Made by a program: the position numbers and the translations under genes. From the NCBI GenBank assembly GCA_949126835.1, contig OX421503.1, positions 6,163,457 to 6,227,456 on the forward strand: a stretch of 64,000 nt of DNA, written 5' to 3'. The stretch's first letter is position 1, and each line of letters opens with the position of its first letter. Source of the DNA: Anisus vortex. Taxonomy: Eukaryota; Mollusca; Gastropoda; Planorbidae. Below are positions 11,344-23,125 of this stretch, piece by piece. The notes under the pieces are model-generated. The model saw nothing but the letters and a program-made list of their open reading frames with translations. It did no database searches and had not been told where the DNA came from.

Positions 11344-11647
11344 CTGTTATGCTTTAATTAATAAAACGGTGCCAATTAAATGTTTGCATCGATATTATGA
11401 TATCATTATATGAACAAAATTGTTTTCAGGCTAGCGAGAACCATACCATGTTGTATTGTCTAAAATGCTTATAGCTTGTTTTTTTATATTTATTTTTTAA
11501 CTGTAGATAAGTAATATAATGTACGTTATTTGAGTATTCACTGTTATATACTTACGACTATTTGTTAGAATCTGATTTAGTTTTATTATGGCATATGTCT
11601 TCTGTCATGTTAACTAGAAATCAATTCAAATTTATGTAAAAGTATTA

Positions 11648-11818
11648 TGTTGTTCACCAGTTTCTGTAGCCACGGCATAATAGGGAATGGTCTGGCCCGT
11701 ACAATGCACAACCGCCTTTGTTTTACGCCTAATAGGAGCAGGTATCCATCAGACTCATGGACACCCTCCCGACTCGGGAGAACAGCTTAACGTTACCATG
11801 ATCTGAACCCAGGATCAA
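11648..11818 (-). mobile_element. SINE fragment
   Basis: Diverged copy of the tRNA-SINE family lacking part of the head; 'gttcaccagtttctgtagcc' and 'gatctgaacccaggat' mark the body and B-box region. Confidence 0.65.
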
Positions 11819-11829
11819 GTAGTAGTATA

Positions 11830-12830
11830 GTAAATCTTCTAGACAAACATAATGCACTGTGCCCACATCAACATGGCTTCAGGAAAAACTGATCTGGTGA
11901 AAAACAATTAATAGATTTAATAGACGACTTGTCTTAATAACATCCATATTGGAACTATATTACTAGATTGGTCTAAAGCATTCGATGAAATTCACCATAC
12001 TAGTTTACTAAAATTATTTTCTGGTCCCTTACATTAGTGAATTCAAGACTAGCTGATTGGTAGAGAACAAATTGTAATATTTAATCGCTCTAAATCATTC
12101 CCAATGACTGTGTACTAGGAATTCCGAAATGAACTGTTCTAGGACCGTTACAATTTCTAAAACATATTAATAACTTACCCAAATGCATCAAAACAGGAAC
12201 AAAAGAAGATTGTATAATTTATATAACAATAAAGACATAAACAGATAGTGAACTCTTACAAAAATACCTAGATGAAGTACAAAAAGGGTAATCTAACTGA
12301 ATTATGTCTGTTCATCAAGATATAATACAAGATGTTAACCCTTCCCGTACCGACCTACTTCTATCTATGCTGCCTTCAGTTCCGCTATATACGCGCCCGG
12401 GACTGTAAGGGTTAACAATATTAAAGAAAAAGAAGCACATAATTAAAACATACTACACACTTTGTAATGATCTAATCCCAACTAAAATGCAAAGTACAAG
12501 AGTATTAATAAGCATTGAAGAAGTAATTAAAACATCAAAGAAAACATTAGGATTCGTAAAAATGAGCTTGTACAAATGTTAAAAGATCATAAAACTAAAA
12601 AGCCATCTCACATTAGTTAGACATATACTAGACTATGCATCTTCTGTATGGGACCCTTCAACTAATGAAAAAAAATATAATTGGAACAAATTCAGTAACA
12701 AGCTGCAAGGTTCAATGGTAGCGAATATTCACAACTGACAAGAGTAACAGCAATAGTTAAATTATTTAATGTAGAAAACCATCAATAATCACCTTGTATA
12801 CATTCTGTATTATGTTATTCATATATTTCT
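11830..12830 (+). mobile_element. CR1/Jockey-like LINE reverse-transcriptase fragment
   Basis: Degenerate plus-strand coding traces. HQHGFRKN and EKQLIDLIDDL come near 11860, then LLDWSKAFDEIHH at 11957-12000, matching the reverse-transcriptase blocks around the first catalytic aspartate region. LDYASSVWDPSTNEKK at 12628-12680 is typical of the C-terminal part of such ORF2 proteins. Stops and frameshifts interrupt it throughout. It is interrupted at 12334 by a short palindromic insertion. Confidence 0.75.
12334..12416. mobile_element. 83-bp GC-rich mini-element, copy 1
   Basis: Bounded by GTTAACCCTT and AAGGGTTAAC. The interior is identical in reverse complement to 40576-40655 over about 79 bases. 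It interrupts the decayed LINE. The GC content and perfect identity contrast with the decayed surroundings. Confidence 0.7.
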
Positions 12831-12869
12831 TTAGCGCAATGCACTAGATGATTTGAAAACAACTATAGG

Positions 12870-12903
<34 letters not shown>

Positions 12904-13164
12904 TAGATAGATAGACATACACTGACACCACAGTACAAAATGCGTCGTTTCATACAATACTATAATGATTTACTTGACTTTACAGTGTATTACCCCATAT
13001 TAGTATAGGACCGCAACAACAGAGGCAAATAATATATTCAGTACTTTTTTTTTTTATTATAATAAAAGTATATGTTTTTAGTTTGCGTATCAATTTCACA
13101 GAGAAGTTGAAATATTTTTTTGATAAAAATGTATTTAATTATAACAATTATGCTTATATTTTAG

Positions 13165-13194
13165 CGACGAGATTATGGCGAAAGAAACGTTGAA
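13165..13194 (+). CDS. Micro-exon 1 (RRDYGERNVE)
   Basis: Exactly 30 nt between 'cttatattttag' and 'gtaagttg', phase 0. The pattern (CGACGA start, GTAAGTTG donor, flanking intron words) is repeated at 17590 and, in decayed form, at 22756, 24277 and 24412. This repetition is the main evidence that the tiny exon is real. Confidence 0.65.
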
Positions 13195-14559
13195 GTAAGT
13201 TGTAATGAAATGTATTTATATATTTGTTAAATATCATACATCGATGAACATGCATAAACCCAGTACTAAATCTAATTATGATTATAATTATATATAATAT
13301 TGTATAATATTATATGTATGTCTTGTTACATAGCGCTACTGTACATGTTATTAAATTTAGCATGCTCAGTGCGCTATTGGTATGAATTGCATTGGCAGAT
13401 GCATTAGTAATTAAGGCACACTTCACACATCCACTAGCCAAAAACCAATGGTTATATAAATATATATATATAAATGGATGTAGAGTCCCACATAATTATA
13501 AAAGCAAGCCAGTTATTATTTATTATGTATTATGAAGTTAGATGACAAGCTAGTGCTGGTAGTATTAGATGTGTTGAATATTTGGCAAGTCCGCCCCCTT
13601 TTGACTATACGACTTGATTATGCCGTATCGAAATTATAATTATTTATAGTCCAATTCTATCAGCACAGCATTAGTATTTTATCACATATTGTTTCAATTA
13701 TATAGTTTATTATGCTGGTATTTAGTTTATTATGTCTAGAGTTGATCCTGAATTCATTCTCCAGGGTGAGCTGAAGTTCGCAACATGGAATGTAGTATTT
13801 CCGTGCAGTGTAAATGTTATTATTATTATTATTGGCTCTTAACTTTAAAAAGCAGTGTATAAATGTTCCATTTGAATGGTATTATTATTAGGTGTTAGAA
13901 TTACACACAAATAACTTGAATAAAGAACCAAATCCAGTGTATACACATTTACACATAATTTAATTTACACTTCATCAAGTAGGTCTGATGAACGACCATT
14001 ATTTACACAACTGACACAATATTAAATCCAGGTAACAGAAAATATATAAGCGTATTAGCTCTACACATTAGATATGTGTTTACAATATTCATTGTAGATG
14101 ATTCATCCGGGTATTTCCACAATACGAATCGTATAGTAATCCGAATTAATAAATAAATGAAACAATAATACAAGTAAACCAGGCTATTCCAGAGGATACG
14201 AGCGATGTTATCTGGGCCGGAATTAAACAAAAAAGAAGAGGCAGTTTGGCGCGCGTTGATTAGTTTTATACCCGGAAAGTATTGACTAGTTTAGCGCTAT
14301 CGAGATCGATTATAAATGACGCAATTGAAATTTAAGAGCGAAAAACTCAATATTGCCAATTAACGATTATTAAAACGGAAGTTGTTCAAACCGATACTTA
14401 GCTTTTAGAATGTTCGAAGGGAGCGGTCCATCCGGTATCTGACAACAATTATTATTATATTGATACATTCGCAATTCGTTCTGATTATTAATTAGAAATT
14501 TACAAATATTATAATTATTATGAAATACGTTTCATAACAACATATATATATATATATAT

Positions 14560-14950
14560 ATATATCCTACATCCTACATATCCCGTAGTCTGCTGGACCG
14601 TTGCGGCGCAACAGATGTCATGTTCACACGCATCCTCCATTCATACCATCTGTCAGCATTTCTCAATGCGTCGTACAGTTTTATTCCTGTCTACTCCCTG
14701 CTGTTATCCTCGCACCATTTGCTATGTCTTCCTATCTTTTTCCCTCCTCTGCAGAATGGAGTTGGTTCTGGTTATTTGGCCATACCATTCTAGTTTCCTA
14801 TTATTGACTGAGGCCAGCAGTTTTTCGTATTGTCCAATTTCCTGGAGTATTCTTTTCCGTATACACTCATTAGAGAAGTGGTCTTTATTGCAGATAACAA
14901 GAAGGTTTCTGAATCATCTCCATGGCGTTTATCTTCGTTTCTAGCTCAGC
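14560..14950 (-). mobile_element. Possible LINE 3' fragment
   Basis: A less AT-rich block with LINE-3'-end character on the minus strand (around 14590-14830). No clear coding trace could be fixed; low confidence. Confidence 0.3.
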
Positions 14951-15149
14951 TGTTAATGTCCATGACACACAAGCATGTATATAAATATATTTGTATGTGT
15001 GTGTGTGCATATGTATGACTATCATCAACATATATAATTACCGTGAGTTTGTTTATATGTTTGTTTATATATTTATTTATTTATCATCAACATATATATT
15101 TACCGTGAGTTTGTTTATATGTTTGTTTATATATTTTTTTTATATATAT

Positions 15150-15430
15150 GTTTGTTCGCTATAGGCTCCTAAGCCGTTTGACTATTCGGGCCAAAAATTA
15201 AATGTATAAATTGGAAACGTCCTCCAAAAGATAATTTTATTTTATCACTTATAATCACAAATGTGTTGATTTAAAAAATCCAAAATGTTATATCCATCTA
15301 TGCAAATAAATATAACGGTACATAGCAAATGGCCATTTCCGTTCATTTACTATGTTGAACGCGAGTTTCACTATGTGGAACGCGGGGGTCTTTTCGGGTT
15401 TTCCCAATTCTGCTGTTTTTTTTTTTTAAT
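15150..15430 (+). repeat. Intron block duplicated at 22863-23125
   Basis: Shared words include 'ggctcctaagccgtttgac' against 'ggctcctagaccgtttgac', and 'tcgggttttccc' at the end. With the neighbouring micro-exon copies it shows that exon plus flanking intron was duplicated as a unit. Confidence 0.7.
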
Positions 15431-16049
15431 GTGGCGAGAACTTTTTTAAAAGTTACGCATCGCAATTTGGCTTGGAGAGTTTCAATGGTTTACTTTAAAC
15501 AAAATACTAGCGTATGACGTAATGTCTATGAAATTATTTCTTTTTCATTATTAATGTTGGCATTATCCTTTAAAGTAAAAGTAACCACATGTTTTAATTA
15601 TTTAATGGATTTACGTTGCTATTGAGAATATCCTTTAAAAGGCGACTTTATACACTCTATAAATTAAATTATACGAATTATAAAAAAAAACAAGTTAGTC
15701 TTATAAATGATTACTTTCAAATACCGGGTACCATAAGCTAGACAGCAACAATATAAAATAAAAACTAAATACCGAAAGAAACACTATCAATACTGTTTTA
15801 TTGATACAATAAGCAAGAACAAAAATTAAATACCGAAAAAATCTTTCTCACTTTAGTTTTTATTGTATTGAAATTTATTTTCCATTTTTTTTAAATATTT
15901 TTTACCCTTTTTATTGTTTTGTATTTATGTTTTTTTTTCTTTCAGATAGTATATTATTTTTAATTTAATATTATTAATAACAAGTTAAGTCAACACAACT
16001 GTTCGCTACATTTTAATATCGAATTAAAAAGTCTAGGTAAAAAAACCGG

Positions 16050-16480
16050 ACTAGCCTTTCGGCTCTTGTGTCCAGGGCGTAACGCTTAGGATTGAGCAAT
16101 CTCTGTCCGGGCTCCAGCCACCTAACGACACGCCGAAGGCGTGGTGTGCCGTGTAACGGGGAAGGATTTCAGCAGCCCAGCGATCGTTCACTGCGGTTCT
16201 CCTAAGGATCATTATCGTAGTGGCTCGCCCGTATACCTGCACTGTCACCCGGAAGCACAAATCCTATACTATAGGTACATGCATCCAGGCACCGGGTGGT
16301 TCTCGAGACGGGATTGCATCGTCCATTGCTTTCCCCCTCCCCGGGACCAGTGACCTCTCGGCAGTGTAATGGACCTCGGACCCGCCGCGGGGGCTGTGCC
16401 CCATGCGTTCGCCCGCCAGTGTATTCTTAATGGGAATGTATCGGCGGTTTACACACTACACCAGTCCTTGAGGCCACAAT
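16050..16480. repeat. GC-rich dispersed repeat, copy 1
   Basis: Related in reverse complement to 39950-40190 ('gtatacgagcgagcagccac' against 'gtatacgggcgagccactac'). Its right end ('gcccgccagtgtattcttaa') matches 257-300 and 30688-30730. Antisense and sense open frames here are by-products. Confidence 0.6.
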
Positions 16481-17224
16481 TCGTATGCATATGTCAGGGT
16501 CAGGTCGGCCAGAAACAAAAAAAAATAACAAAAACTAAATACCGAAAGAAACATTCTCAACACTGTTTTATTAATACAATAAGCAAGAACAAAAATTAAA
16601 TACCAAAAAAATCGTTATCACTTTAGTTTTTATTGTATTGAAATATTATTTTCTACGCTTTTTTTATTATTTACCTTTTTATTGTTTGGTATTGTGGTTT
16701 TTTTTTCTTTTAGATAGTATATTATTTTTAATAACAAGTCAAGTCAACACAACTGTTCGCTACGTTATAATACCAGACGCTTGACAGTAACAATTATTAT
16801 GCATATGCCAGGGTCAGAAACAATTAAAAGGAAGAAAAACTAAATACCGAACAGAAACGTTCATTGTAATAGTCTCTTTTCTTTCTCTCTTAACATTATT
16901 ATTAACTTAACATAACTAATATTGTAATATTGTAGTCGTTCGTTTCTCCGTCATTTTGACGGGCATAACCACTAGTATATATAATAATAGGCATATTAGC
17001 AACCCTAAATGACAATAACTATAAAAAAAATATAATATCCATAATTCCTTTATTGTGAATCATTTTTGTCGGTGTTTTTTTTTAAATAAATGTACTTTTA
17101 ATAACAGTATATGTGTATTGTAGAATGCCACTTAAATGTCTATTTATGTCGAAGACGGGTGTAAATAAATAAAACAACATGCATTACACCAAGAAACCGA
17201 AAAATAGAGAGGTAACTTCATTAA

Positions 17225-17357
17225 TCTTTCCTATAAATGGACAACTGGATGGATAGGGGAAAGAGGTAACCTAGGTAACGCATTTATACAGTGAAGGTAA
17301 CCCAAGTAACGCATTTATACAGTGGAGGTAACCCAAGTAACGCATTTATACAGTGGC
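17225..17357 (+). repeat. 31-bp tandem repeat, about three copies
   Basis: Unit 'ggtaacccaagtaacgcatt' plus 'tatacagtgga', just upstream of micro-exon 2. Confidence 0.85.
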
Positions 17358-17589
17358 GTTATCGCTTGGGGGCATCTTAGAAGTAAACAATGACACATAT
17401 CTTCAGGACTAATTTTTTTTTACTCCAATACAATAATATGTTTTTAAAGACGATTTTATCCATTTCACAGATAAGTTAAAGTATATTTTGATATAAATAT
17501 ATGTATTTGATTGTTAAGTCTATATATCCATAACCAAGCTTAGCCCCTGTACTTAATCTAACTATAACAATTAATGCTTTTTTTTTTAG

Positions 17590-17619
17590 CGACGAGGGAG
17601 TAATGGGATAAACCTTCAA
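17590..17619 (+). CDS. Micro-exon 2 (RRGSNGINLQ)
   Basis: 30 nt between a T-rich acceptor and GTAAGTTG, phase 0, starting CGACGA like its paralogue at 13165. Flanking introns are related too: 'catttcacagataagttaaa' upstream and 'gtaatcaaatgtatttattt' downstream match the other copies. Confidence 0.65.
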
Positions 17620-17849
17620 GTAAGTTGTAATCAAATGTATTTATTTATTTGTATAAATATCAAATTTCTCAATGAAGCATAATTCCAGGTCTTAATGTAA
17701 TTAAATATATTTTGTATATATTTACCCTAGTAAGAAATATTAGACTATGTTAAGTCAATATGAAATCTGATAAATTAGTAAAAATGTATTACATTTATTC
17801 GTTAACGTTTTTTAATTTATATTCTATATCAAACTATAAATGGCACGTT

Positions 17850-18090
17850 GTTATCTTATCTTATCTTATACATTACAGACGCTCCTTCTATAAAGAAGAT
17901 TATTTCGTCCTACGCTCATCCGTGGTCCGAGTCTGGTCTTGCATTTATATTAATGTTTTGAATGATGTTAAGTTACTGGTTTTCCTGGTTAGTTCAGGCA
18001 ACCTATTCCATTCCCGAATGCCACTCGGGAAGAAGGAGTACTTATATTCATTTGTATACTTATACTTATATATTTGTATACATATACTTA
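17850..18090 (+). mobile_element. Dispersed SINE-like element
   Basis: Block with 'cattacagacgctccttcta', 'tttcctggttagttcaggca' and 'actcgggaagaaggagtact'. Related fragments occur at 31965-32020 and 48010-48060, so it is a dispersed element. The class was not determined. Confidence 0.5.
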
Positions 18091-18450
18091 TAAGTTAGCT
18101 TGAATGGGGTGAGGGACGAGTTAAAAAAACTGACATAATTTTTTAAGCTATGAGGGGTCACTAGAAAGTTTGACAGTTGTTAAAGGAGGGGAAGGGATAA
18201 AGATGAACTAAAAAATTTTGACGTAATTCACGATATTTTAAATTGAAACTTTTCATTTTCAGTCTTTTAAATACATAACATAATGACATAAATGACATAT
18301 ATTTCTGTTGGATTTAAAACTGACAACGCTAGCCTACAAGTAGTTGACAATTTATTAACGACTAGTGAACTTTTGTTATTTTCTATTTTTATCTTTAACG
18401 AGTTGCTTTTATATTAATAACATTTAATTATGTTTTCTTTTTTTTTTTAG

Positions 18451-18492
18451 AATAATGCAAATGATAAACTGGAAGACGTCGATGTCGACAAG
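18451..18492 (+). CDS. Acidic 42-nt exon (NNANDKLEDVDVDK)
   Basis: 42 nt between 'ttttttttttag' and 'gtaactttt', phase 0 at both ends, encoding 14 mostly acidic residues. Placement in the gene rests on the phase match and order only; there is no second copy to compare. It is followed by a long intron containing the 33-bp minisatellite. Confidence 0.45.
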
Positions 18493-19169
18493 GTAACTTT
18501 TAATTCTTTACATACATTACATATTTTGTTATGTATAAAACAACTACACACTGTTACGTGCCGGAGCACATAAGTTCGATATAGTCTGGGGGGGATATGC
18601 ACTTTTTGATTTGAGCACAGTAGAAACGTATTTAATTAACAACCTAATTTAAACTTGTTTAAATAACGATTAAACTCTTGTTAACATAACATAAGATTTT
18701 AATCCACAAGTAAAAGCGACTTTGAACATGTAAAATATAGCCAAACACAATGATAGTTAAAATATATGCGACTCGTCTATATGACTCTTAGGATAGGACA
18801 ACACAAGCATGGTCTCGAAACCAAGGGGTCTTTAAAAGGTTGGTTTCTATTAGGAATCGAAAAAAAGTCCCAACAACTTTATTGAAAGAGGAAGAGAGCA
18901 TAACAATCTAAACTCTTTCAGATATTTAAGGCAAATATTAAAAGAAAAATTTAATTCCAATTAGGCATACAGAACTGTGAAAAGACACAAAAATTATTTT
19001 ACAAACAAAATTTGTATAATAAAAAAAATATATAAATGAATGACGACAAAAGAGAGGAAACAAAAAAAAAAAAAAAAAAAAATTAAAGCCAAGCCATAAT
19101 CTCTACAATGTCAACAGTTGTGAAAATGTAAACTAGTGATCACCCTTTTGGTCAGTTCATATTCAAAAT

Positions 19170-20600
19170 AAGCAAACAACCAAACAGTGGAAGTGTAGTA
19201 GACGACATACAATCATACAGTGAAAGTGTAGTAGACGACATACATTTATACAGTGCAAGTGTAGTAGATTACATACAACCACTCAGTGCAAGTGTAGTAG
19301 ACGACATACAACCATAAAGTGCAAGTGTAGTAGACGACAGACAATCATACAGTGCAAGTGTAGTAGACTACATACAACCATACAGTGCAAGTGTAGTAGA
19401 CTACATACAACCATACAGTGCAAGTGTAGTAGACGACAGACAATCATACAGTGCAAGTGTAGTAGACTACATACAACAATACAGTGCAAGTGTAGTAGAC
19501 TGCATACAACCATACAGTGCAAGTGTAGTAGATGACATACAACCATACAGTGCAATTGTAGTAGACAACTTAAAACCATCAAGTGCAAATGTAGTAGACA
19601 GCATACAACTATAAAGTGCAAGTGTAGTAGACGACATACAATCATACAGAGCAAGAGTAGTAGATGACATACAACCATACAGTGCAAGTGTAATAGACTA
19701 CATACAACCATACAGTGCAAGTGTAGTAGACGACATACAACCATACAGTGCAAGTGTAGTAGACAACATACAATCATACAGTGCAAGTGTAGTAGACGAC
19801 ATACAACCATACAGTGCAAGTGTAGTAGACTACATACAACCATACAGTGCAAGTGTAGTAGACGACATACAACCATACAGTGCAAGTGTAGTAGACGACA
19901 TACAACCATACAGTGCAAGTGTAGTAGATAACATACAATCATACAGTGCAAGTGTAGTAGACGACATACAACCATACAGTGCAAGTGTAGTAGACGACAT
20001 ACAACCATACAGTGCAAGTGTAGTAGACGAAATACAATCATACAGTTCAAGTGTAGTAGACGACATACAACCATACAGTGCAAGTGTAGTAGACGACATA
20101 CAGCCATATAGTGCAAGTGTAGTAGACGACATACAACCATACAGTGCAAGTGTAGTAGACAACTTAAAACCATTAAGTGCAAGTGTAGTAGACAGCATAC
20201 AACTATACAGTGCAAGTGTAATAGACGACATACAACCATACAGTACAAGTGTAGTTGGCGACATACAACCATACAGTGCCAGTGTAGTACACTACATACA
20301 ACCATACATTGCAAGTGTAGTAGACGACATACAACCATACAGTGCCAGTGTAGTAGACGACATACAATCATACAGTGAAAGTGTAGTAGACGACATACAT
20401 TCATACAGTGAAAGTGTAGTAGATTACATACAATCATACAGTGCAATTGTAGTAGACGACATACAACCATACAGTTCAAGTGTAGTAGACGACATACAAT
20501 CATACAGTGCAATTGTAGTAGACGACATACAACCATACAGTTCAAGTGTAGTAGACGACATACAATCATACAGTGCAAGTGTAGTAGACGCCACGCACAC
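19170..20600. repeat. 33-bp minisatellite, about 43 copies
   Basis: Unit 'cagtgcaagtgtagtagacg' plus 'acatacaaccata', 33 bp, with point variants. Because 33 is a multiple of three, long open frames arise in more than one minus-strand frame (a 445-codon frame of LLHLHCMVVCR units, and frames of SSTTLALYGCM units). No start context, splice site or composition supports translation. It lies in the intron after the 42-nt exon or just past the gene. Confidence 0.95.
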
Positions 20601-20749
20601 AAAACCAGTCTATTGTACACTAAGGGACATTATAAAAAAAAAAATCCCATACAAATCCTCCGAACTAAAACCAGTTTTATTTCAATTGTTATTATTATTG
20701 AGTGGCATCCCCTGGAGCATATTATACTGTCTTTAGCTCTTACTTTTAC

Positions 20750-21850
20750 TGTTTTACCTTTTTTTCTAATATAATAAAAATAATGTACAGAATGCACCCC
20801 TTATTGTACAGTTTGTATAGTGGTACCTCTTATTGTACGTTATGTCACCTCATATTGTACAGTACAAAAGTCCGGCTTAAATCAAACATTTTGATAGCTG
20901 CTTCTAGATGTCCAATAAGACTAGAAGCACCTATAATATATGAAAGTGTTTGATTTGCACACTGAATATGAAACCGTCTATTACAGTCACATCCAACCCA
21001 ATCACCACAGTCATCATCTTTCTCTCCATCACACCAGTAACACCTATTGTTCATGTCTATGTCCATGTCACTGTCAGAGTCTTTGTCCACACAGTTTGAT
21101 GATGTTAAGCTTACATTGTCTTCACTTTCTGAAGACAAGCAAACATTCTTTTTTTTTTTGCTTTCCTATTCCCTTTTTGTTTTGTAAAGTCTGCCTTTTC
21201 CTTTCCCTCTCCCCACCCCCCTTATATTAATTTCTTGTAGGTGCCCCCCCCCCCCATTTTCATTGAGTACCGGTACATAATTACAGAGTACATAATTGCT
21301 AAGAAAATTCAAATGCTAAACAAAAAATACCACATGTTCAATAACAAGTTCTTACATTTTATGATGTACACTGCTCAATGGGTCTTTTCTATATTGTTAA
21401 CTGAACTGTTCAATATGAGGAACACCCACACGAAAAGGGCACCTCATATTGAACACTATTCTACACCACATGTTTATTAATAGAAAGGGAAAAGGCCTGC
21501 TTATAATTTATCCTGACTTCCCATTGGTCACTAAAAACATTGTTTTGCTAAAAATAGCATCTTACATCAATTACCTTAGCCTTATCAATAGACAGCTTCA
21601 CCCTTAAAGAAAAATAAAATGGCGGACGACTTTACAATTTTCCCTCGATGTAACGATGTTTTAGGTACTTAGAGCTTAAATATGGCCTTTCTGTTTAAAA
21701 CAAATGTCCAAAACGAAAGTAAATATGTCAAAAGACATGCGCTACTGACGATTTCTGCCCGATGGCCACTATATTTTTCTGTAGAAAGCCAAACATTGCC
21801 GAATGTACAATATGGGGTGATGTTCAATAAGGGGTACGTTCACTCGATGC
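20750..21850. mobile_element. DNA transposon relic with inverted terminal motifs
   Basis: The left part (20790-20865) carries 'caccccttattgtacag' and 'gtcacctcatattgtac'. The right part (21800-21845) carries their reverse complements ('gtacaatatggggtgatgtt', 'caataaggggtac'). Another subterminal copy is at 21440 ('cacctcatattgaac'). A PHD-finger-like frame lies inside on the minus strand. The class is uncertain; such fingers occur in several transposase families. Confidence 0.5.
20845..21138 (-). pseudogene. PHD-finger-like fragment, transposon-derived
   Basis: A 97-residue frame. An acidic Ser/Asp-rich stretch (residues 3-30) is followed by a zinc-finger-like block, CYWCDGEKDDDCGDWVGCDC then RRFHIQC. 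The CxxC ... W.GCD.C ... FHxxC spacing is that of a PHD finger. PHD fingers at the C-terminus of transposon-encoded proteins are common in invertebrates. The rest of the protein was not found, and the last 30 residues run into repeat sequence, so this is a fragment. Confidence 0.55.
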
Positions 21851-21859
21851 TCATGATAC

Positions 21860-22740
21860 ACAACACAGAAAAAAAATATGGTTATGCTTGAGCGAGCACA
21901 CACTACGCTAACACAAATTATGCTGACCTCTATTCAAGCAACAGTTGGTCAGAGAGAAAGAGAAAGAGAAAAAAATCGTCATGCTTGAGTAAACACACAA
22001 CAAAAATATAACAGGCTACTTAAACTAATGTTTAATATTATCATTCCACCCATAATAAAGATAAAAATACACCACAACACAGTGTTACACCGTAACATAA
22101 CTTTAATATTGATCTTAACATACAGTCTAGGTCAGTCTAGGTGGTAACTAGCTTACTGTAGTCTATCAATAAGATGAAAGTTGCATTTTCTTTCCACACT
22201 TTATATAGCTTTTATGTTAGGCATACACAATATAAATGGGAGTATTATTAGGCATATAAAAGATAAATGGAAGTATTATTTAAGATATACAACTAGAACA
22301 AATGTATTTTTTTTAAACAATATAATTTTTTCAGTTCATGTACATGAAACATCAATGAAATGAATGAAAGATAATCACAATACATGCACCAACAATTTTA
22401 ATAAAAATAGTTTGGTTATAAATAGTACACAAACACTTCTACTAGAAGTAGAGGACACGATTGTAAAGAAAAGCTGGTTAATGGTAATTTAAAGTAATCG
22501 ACAATAAAGGTCATATAATAATATACGAAATAAGTTTAAAAAATAGGACATTAAATTAGAATGTCCTTTTGAAAGACAAAATAAACAAGGTTCGGGGCTT
22601 CTTAGAAGTAAACAATGGCACATGCCTTCAGTACTAATATTTTTTTTAGTATAATTTTTTTGTGTGTTTTTAGATATCGTATTCATTTCACAGAGAAGTT
22701 GACGTATGTTTTGATAAGCATGTGTTTAACTTTAACCATT
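21860..22740. other. Intergenic or intronic AT-rich DNA
   Basis: No supported exon. Its right end (22600-22740) resembles the intron upstream of the other micro-exons ('agaagtaaacaatg', 'catttcacagagaagttga'). Confidence 0.5.
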
Positions 22741-22755
22741 ATGCTTATATTTTAG

Positions 22756-22785
22756 AGACGAGATAATGGCGATGCAAACGTTAAA
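22756..22785 (+). pseudogene. Decayed micro-exon copy (RRDNGDANVK)
   Basis: Acceptor and 30-nt reading frame are intact. A deletion of about 36 bases relative to the 13165 copy removes the donor: after GTTAAA the sequence continues at what is normally 30 bases into the intron. Splicing out of it is therefore not expected. Confidence 0.65.
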
Positions 22786-22862
22786 TATCATACATTCATG
22801 ATCATGAATAAACCCATTACTTAATATAATTAAGATTATAATTATATGTATATTATATATGA

Positions 22863-23125
22863 TCAAACTTGTGTTTGTCGGCTAGAGGCTCCTAGACCGT
22901 TTGACAAATCTACATACAAATTAAATGTTTAAATTTGACAAATCTTCTAAAAGAAAATGTTATTTTATCAAATATAATAATGAATGTGTTGATTTTATAA
23001 ATCAAAACTTATATCCAATTATGAAAATAATTTTAACCGTACTCAACAAATAGCCATTACCGTCACATTTACTATGTTGTAGGCGAGGATCTTATCGGGT
23101 TTTCCCTTTATCGGGTTTTCCCTTT
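22863..23125 (+). repeat. Intron block, second copy of 15150-15430
   Basis: See the first copy. It lies at the same relative position downstream of a micro-exon copy. Confidence 0.7.

Larger units (their letters stand above)
14951..17580. other. Intron with duplicated blocks
   Basis: Contains the 15150-15430 block duplicated at 22863-23125, a GC-rich dispersed repeat (16050-16480), and two adjacent copies of an AT-rich block with 'aaaaattaaataccgaaaaa' (15740-15960 and 16530-16760). No exon is seen apart from those listed. Confidence 0.55.

Noticed and set aside
19283..20620. 445-codon minus-strand frame of LLHLHCMVVCR units
   Set aside because: Generated by a 33-bp minisatellite; other frames are open too and no splice, promoter or domain evidence exists.
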